A DNA stretch of 32,909 bases from positions 1 through 32,909 of the forward strand of contig JANTHT010000005.1 in the NCBI GenBank assembly GCA_024762235.1, read 5' to 3'. The translations under genes were made by a program, and so were the position numbers. The notes under the pieces are model-generated. The model had not been told where the DNA came from. It ran no database searches and saw nothing but the letters and a program-made list of their open reading frames with translations. Positions 28,200-32,909 of the stretch are shown here, one piece after another (position 1 is the stretch's first letter; the number at the start of each line of letters is the position of its first letter). Source of the stretch: Sulfurospirillum sp. GTDB taxonomy: Bacteria > Campylobacterota > Campylobacteria > Campylobacterales > QNZT01.

Positions 28200-30776
28200 C
28201 TATTTCATCATCTCTTCAAGCATCTCAGGCTCTACCTGGTCGAAGTTGAGATATTTGTAGACTTTGTCCATCATATCTGGCGTGATTTTTTTACGCATGA
28301 TGGAGAGATACTCCTCTTTGGTCGGGATGCGTCCCAGCAGTGCCGCTACTGCAGCCACTTCCGCGGAACCGAGATAAACCTGCGCACCTTTACCGAGACG
28401 GTTGTCGAAGTTTCTGGTAGAGGTGGAAAAGACCGTCGCATTGTCTGCAACACGTGCCTGGTTACCCATACAGAGTGAACATCCCGGTACTTCGGTTCTG
28501 GCACCCGCAGTTCCGAAAATCGCATAGTAACCCTCTTCTGTCAGAGTCTTCTCATCCATCTTCGTCGGCGGTGCGATCCAGAGTTTGGACTTCACAACAC
28601 CCTCACCCTTGAGTACTTCACCCAGTGCACGGAAGAGACCGATATTGGTCATACAGGAACCGACAAACACTTCGTCGATCTTGTGCGGTCTGTGTGTACT
28701 CTCGAGTACCTCCGTCAGCGTCGCGACATCATCCGGATCGTTCGGACATGCGACAATCGGCTCTGTCACTTCATTCAGATCGATCTCGATAACCGCTGCA
28801 TAGCTTGCATCTTCATCTCTTTCGAGCAGTTCAGGGTTTTCGATCCACGCTTTCATTTTGTCGGCACGTCTTTGCAGCGTCTGTGCATCCTGGTAGCCGT
28901 CTTTAATCATCTGCTCGATCAGTGCGATATTGGATCTGAGATATTCGATAATCGGCTCTTTGTTCAGTTTGACGGTACATGCAGCTGCACTTCTCTCGGC
29001 CGACGCATCCGCCAGTTCGAACGCCTGCTCACACTTCATGTCAGGCAAGCCTTCGATTTCAAGGATTCTTCCGGCAAATACATTTTTCTTACCTTTTTTC
29101 TCGACAGTCAGAAGGCCTTGCTTGATCGCGAAATAAGGAATCGCATTGACAAGGTCTCTCAGAGTAATGCCCGGCTGCATCTCCCCTTTGAACTTGACCA
29201 GTACAGATTCCGGCATCGTCAGAGGCATCATGCCCGTTACCGCGGCAAACGCCACCAGTCCGGATCCTGCGGGAAATGAGATTCCGATAGGGAAACGTGT
29301 ATGGGAGTCACCACCCGTACCGACTGTATCGGGAAGTACCATTCTGTTCAACCAGGAGTGGATAATACCATCACCAGGTTTGAGGATGACCCCTTTTCTG
29401 CTGGTCCAGAAAGGCGGCAATTCATGCTGGAGCTTGATATCTGCAGGTTTTGGATAGGCTGCCGTATGGCAGAATGTCTGCAGTACCAGGTCGGCACCGA
29501 AAGTCAGCGCCGCCAGCTCTTTGATCTCGTCTCTGGTCATCGGACCTGTCGTATCCTGTGAACCGACTGTCATGACGACCGGCTCACAGTAAGTACCGGG
29601 TTTGACACCTTCCATACCTGCCGCTTTACCGACCATCTTCTGTGCCAGGGTAAACCCTTTGCCGTCATCTTCAGGCATTTCAGGATGGATAAACTGCTCA
29701 CTTGCACCCAAGCCCAGCGCTTCACGTGCTTTGGATGTCAATCCCTTACCGATAATGAGGGGAATACGTCCTCCGGCACGCATCTCATCCGGAAGTGTGT
29801 TTGGTTTGAGTTCAAACTCACTGACCACTTTGCCATCTTTGTAGATTTTGCCTTCATAGGGCTTGACCGTGATCACATCGCCCATGGAGAGCTCGGAGAC
29901 ATCCGCTTCGATAGGGAGACATCCGGAATCTTCGGCAGTATTGAAAAAGATAGGCGCGATAATACTTCCGATCACAACACCACCGGTTCTCTTGTTCGGT
30001 ACACCCGGAATATCATGTCCCAGATGCCACTGTACAGAGTTGATACCCGATTTTCTCGAACTACCTGTACCAACAACGTCACCTACATAAGCCAGTGGAT
30101 GTCCGAACTCCTCTTTGAGGCGCTTGATCGTACCGATAGGATCTTCCATCTTCGCTGTCAGCATAGAGTTGGCATGCAGGGGAATATCCGATCGCGTAAA
30201 GGCTTCGGAAGCGGGAGAGAGATCGTCGGTATTGGTTTCACCCGGTACCTGGAAAACCGTCAGTGTCATCTCTTCGGGAAGTGGATCTTTGGAGGTGAAC
30301 CACTCCGCGTTCGCCCACGATTCGATCACCTCTCTGGCATAGGCGTTGCCCTCATCCATCAGATTCTTGACATCATTGAACGCATCGTAGACAAGAATCG
30401 TATGTTTCAGCTCATCGGCAGCTGCCTGCGCAACCTCTACATGTTCACTTTTCAGTGCTTCGACGAGAGGTCCGACATTGTAACCGCCCAGCATCATACC
30501 GAGGATCTTGATCGCATCCACTTTGTCGATCGCCTTGCAGGTCGCATCTCCGGTAACGATCGCGTTGAGAAAGCCCGCCTTGACATAGGCAGCATCATCC
30601 ACACCGGGATTGATATGGTTTGTAAACAGGTCCAGCAGATACGCCTCTTCGGGAATCGGATCCTGTTTCAGTAACTCTACCAGTTCCGCAGTCTGCTTCG
30701 CTGTCAGTGGAAGGGGTGGAACGCCCAGTTTCGCGCGCTCTTCTGTATGTGCTTTATACTCTTCTATTAAACCCAT
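28200..30776 (-). CDS. acnB: Aconitate hydratase B / 2-methylisocitrate dehydratase
   Basis: 858 aa; [30 protein letters not shown] (Fe-S Cys); [20 protein letters not shown]. Confidence 0.97.
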   Translation of the reverse strand: MGLIEEYKAHTEERAKLGVPPLPLTAKQTAELVELLKQDPIPEEAYLLDLFTNHINPGVDDAAYVKAGFLNAIVTGDATCKAIDKVDAIKILGMMLGGYNVGPLVEALKSEHVEVAQAAADELKHTILVYDAFNDVKNLMDEGNAYAREVIESWANAEWFTSKDPLPEEMTLTVFQVPGETNTDDLSPASEAFTRSDIPLHANSMLTAKMEDPIGTIKRLKEEFGHPLAYVGDVVGTGSSRKSGINSVQWHLGHDIPGVPNKRTGGVVIGSIIAPIFFNTAEDSGCLPIEADVSELSMGDVITVKPYEGKIYKDGKVVSEFELKPNTLPDEMRAGGRIPLIIGKGLTSKAREALGLGASEQFIHPEMPEDDGKGFTLAQKMVGKAAGMEGVKPGTYCEPVVMTVGSQDTTGPMTRDEIKELAALTFGADLVLQTFCHTAAYPKPADIKLQHELPPFWTSRKGVILKPGDGIIHSWLNRMVLPDTVGTGGDSHTRFPIGISFPAGSGLVAFAAVTGMMPLTMPESVLVKFKGEMQPGITLRDLVNAIPYFAIKQGLLTVEKKGKKNVFAGRILEIEGLPDMKCEQAFELADASAERSAAACTVKLNKEPIIEYLRSNIALIEQMIKDGYQDAQTLQRRADKMKAWIENPELLERDEDASYAAVIEIDLNEVTEPIVACPNDPDDVATLTEVLESTHRPHKIDEVFVGSCMTNIGLFRALGEVLKGEGVVKSKLWIAPPTKMDEKTLTEEGYYAIFGTAGARTEVPGCSLCMGNQARVADNATVFSTSTRNFDNRLGKGAQVYLGSAEVAAVAALLGRIPTKEEYLSIMRKKITPDMMDKVYKYLNFDQVEPEMLEEMMK

Positions 30777-30805
30777 GGTTCATCTCCTTGCAAAATATCT
30801 CTACG

Positions 30806-30833
30806 ATTATACTGCAATGTCCGTTGAAGTCAA
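30806..30833 (-). promoter_or_regulatory. Near-consensus sigma70 promoter of acnB
   Basis: - strand TTGACT(30828-30833)-16-TATAAT(30806-30811); predicted TSS ~30799; 5' UTR ~23 nt with AAGGAG SD. Confidence 0.75.
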
Positions 30834-30839
30834 ATCATC

Positions 30840-30887
30840 TGTTACCATTTGTTACACTAATAATTTTAAAGGTTACTATATGTTACA
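30840..30887. promoter_or_regulatory. Array of four TGTTAC-like boxes upstream of acnB -35
   Basis: + strand TGTTACC 30840-30846, TGTTACA 30850-30856, GGTTACT 30871-30877, TGTTACA 30881-30887. Start-to-start spacing 10/21/10 bp. Confidence 0.75.
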
Positions 30888-30909
30888 ACGATCCGCAGAA
30901 AACGCAGTG

Positions 30910-32907
30910 TCAGACCAGTATCTCACGCTGTCCTTTGGCGTTGGGTGAAGAGATGACACCGGTCAGTTCCAGCTGTTCCACGATCCGTGCTGCACGGTTG
31001 TATCCTATCTGAAGCCGTCGCTGCAGATAGGAGATAGAGGTCTTTTTATCGGAGAGTACGATACTTTTGGCCTCTTCGTAGAGTTCATCGAAGTCGTCGT
31101 CGCCGCCCTTTTTGACATCGTCTGCACCAGTGATCATCAGCGAACCGGGTTCGTTGAGAAAAGTCTCGTCATACTGCACTTCACGCTGTGACTTCAGAAA
31201 TTCGACGATTGTTTCGATCTCCCGTTCGGTGATGAAGGGCGCATGCAGACGGATCAGTCCCGACGTCCCCGGAGGGGTAAAGAGCATGTCACCCCGCCCC
31301 AGCAGCGACTCTGCACCCGTAGCGTCGAGGATCACCTTCGAGTCGATCTTCTGCCCTACTTTAAATGAGATACGACTGGGAAGATTCGCTTTGATCAGAC
31401 CGGTCACGACATCGACCGAAGGACGCTGTGTCGCGACGATCAGGTGGATACCGCTCGCTCTGGCCATCTGTGCCAGTCTCGCGATGTAGAACTCCACATC
31501 TTTCCCGCTGGTCATCATCAGATCGGCCAGCTCGTCGATGATGACGACAATGTACGGAAAGGTTTCATACCCCTCTCTTTTCGCTTTTTCATTGTAGTTT
31601 TCGATATTTTTCGTTTTCGTCTTACTCATGAGTTTGTAACGCTTCTCCATCTCGACCACCATGTTCGCAAGTGCCAGGATCGCCTGTTTGGCCTGCGTGA
31701 TGACAGGTGTCAGCAGGTGGGGAATGTCGTTGTATATCGAAAACTCCAGCATCTTCGGATCGATCATGAGCAGTTTCAGATCGTCTGGAGAGTTTCGGTA
31801 GAGCAGCGAGACCAGCATGGCGTTGATACCGACCGACTTACCGCTTCCCGTAGTACCGGCGATGAGCAGGTGCGGCAACTTTTTGAGATCGGTCACGAAC
31901 GCATTGCCGACGATATCTTTGCCCACCGCCATCGTCAGCGGTGAAGCCGCCTTCTGGAATGTCTGGCTCTGGAGAATATCTTTGAGATAGATCGTATCGA
32001 TCTCTTTGTTCGGAATCTCGATACCGACGACATCTTTGCCCGGTACCGGCGCCTGGATACGGATCGTCTGCGCTTTGAGCGCCATCGCGAGATCGTCCTG
32101 AAGCGTCAGAATCTTGGAGACTTTGATATGGGCATCGGGACGGAATTCGAAAGTGGTGACGACAGGCCCTGAATAGGTCGCGACGACATCACCGGTGATC
32201 TTGAACTGCGCCAGCTTCTCCAGCAGGTCGACGATCTTCTGATCGATCTCCGCTTCGTTGATATGGTGGCGTTTTTTGGGCGCTGAATCGAGAAAATCGA
32301 GATAGGGAAGTTTGAAATTTTTGGGTTTGCGGATCTTCGCCCGCTTGTCGGTCTGTGCGAGATGGCGCTTGTTCTCTGCGATCTCTGTCACGAGATGGGC
32401 TTTGGGCTTCTGAGACTCCGGTGCCGCGTGCTCTGCGGCAGGTCTCTGATGCAGCTGCGTCAGATCTCTCTCCAGCTCCCGGCTCTCTTGACGGATTTGC
32501 GCGATACTCTCTTCGGGTACGCTCTCTTTCGCACGAGAGTGCGTTCCGCCTCCGGACAGCGGCTCCTGCTGTAAAATCTCTTCGATGCTACCGTGATATT
32601 CGAGTGTATCGTCGGAAACATCCTGCCGTTTTGCGGAGTACTCCTGTGCCGGGCGGGTGATACGCTGTGGCGCGGGAGCCGGTGTCGACGGGGCCATCTG
32701 TTCGTGAACCACACCGCCCGGGGATATACTTCGCGGTATCAGATCCTTCAGTGCCGCAAACTTCTCAGCCACCTCATCTTTCAGGCGTCTGAGATACTCC
32801 CGTATTCCCAGAGCGAGTGAAAAGTTGTCGAGTGTGGCGTTGGCCAGAAACGCCGCGGAGGTGAGCAACAGGCCGAAGATCACGACCCAGATCCCGACAC
32901 TGCCGAC
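30910..32907 (-). CDS. ftsK: DNA translocase FtsK/SpoIIIE, N-terminus truncated by window edge
   Basis: Walker A IAGTTGSGKSVGIN; IDELADLMM; C-terminal gamma winged helix RRLQIGYNRAARIVEQLE. Frame stays open to the edge (VGSVGIWV-VIFGLLLTSAAFLA, a TM helix), so GTG 32883 is not the real start. Confidence 0.95.
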   Translation of the reverse strand, partial: VGSVGIWVVIFGLLLTSAAFLANATLDNFSLALGIREYLRRLKDEVAEKFAALKDLIPRSISPGGVVHEQMAPSTPAPAPQRITRPAQEYSAKRQDVSDDTLEYHGSIEEILQQEPLSGGGTHSRAKESVPEESIAQIRQESRELERDLTQLHQRPAAEHAAPESQKPKAHLVTEIAENKRHLAQTDKRAKIRKPKNFKLPYLDFLDSAPKKRHHINEAEIDQKIVDLLEKLAQFKITGDVVATYSGPVVTTFEFRPDAHIKVSKILTLQDDLAMALKAQTIRIQAPVPGKDVVGIEIPNKEIDTIYLKDILQSQTFQKAASPLTMAVGKDIVGNAFVTDLKKLPHLLIAGTTGSGKSVGINAMLVSLLYRNSPDDLKLLMIDPKMLEFSIYNDIPHLLTPVITQAKQAILALANMVVEMEKRYKLMSKTKTKNIENYNEKAKREGYETFPYIVVIIDELADLMMTSGKDVEFYIARLAQMARASGIHLIVATQRPSVDVVTGLIKANLPSRISFKVGQKIDSKVILDATGAESLLGRGDMLFTPPGTSGLIRLHAPFITEREIETIVEFLKSQREVQYDETFLNEPGSLMITGADDVKKGGDDDFDELYEEAKSIVLSDKKTSISYLQRRLQIGYNRAARIVEQLELTGVISSPNAKGQREILV

Positions 32908-32909
32908 AT

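Noticed and set aside
29685-30674. 329-aa + strand ORF opposite acnB
   Set aside because: Antisense to acnB; no start signal or recognisable domain.
1-32909. Mobile elements, CRISPR arrays, tRNA/rRNA genes, defence or secondary-metabolite systems
   Set aside because: No spaced repeat arrays, transposase or integrase signatures, cloverleaf-like sequence or toxin/antitoxin-like gene pairs were seen; nearly every base is explained by housekeeping genes.

Overview
The window looks like a chromosomal core region from an autotrophic Campylobacterota bacterium (Sulfurovum/Sulfurimonas-like; inferred from gene content and gene order, not searched). The left part, mostly + strand, holds: the 3' end of an outer-membrane beta-barrel/TPR-type protein, rpmB, an RCK-type K+ channel, argJ, a DUF465 protein, then proC and fliW on -, a BamD-like lipoprotein and lon. 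The centre, on the - strand, holds ycjX/DUF697, an unusual REC-PAS-HATPase-like protein, a FIST-domain histidine kinase, a PEB4-like PPIase and class II fba. The right half is a (reductive) TCA cluster on the - strand: acnB, mltG, icd (monomeric), mdh, fumC, sucC, sucD, oorDABC. A truncated ftsK lies at the right edge. I see no tRNA, rRNA, CRISPR, transposon or prophage. I found no obvious defence or mobile system. The most interesting signals are regulatory: (i) four same-orientation TGTTAC-like boxes, helically phased at 10/21/10 bp, directly upstream of a near-consensus acnB promoter; (ii) an equivalently placed box upstream of icd; (iii) a two-copy ~60-bp hairpin-bearing direct repeat between fumC and sucC; (iv) a UUCG hairpin that covers the mltG Shine-Dalgarno; (v) a pseudo-receiver/pseudo-ATPase protein beside a FIST sensor kinase.
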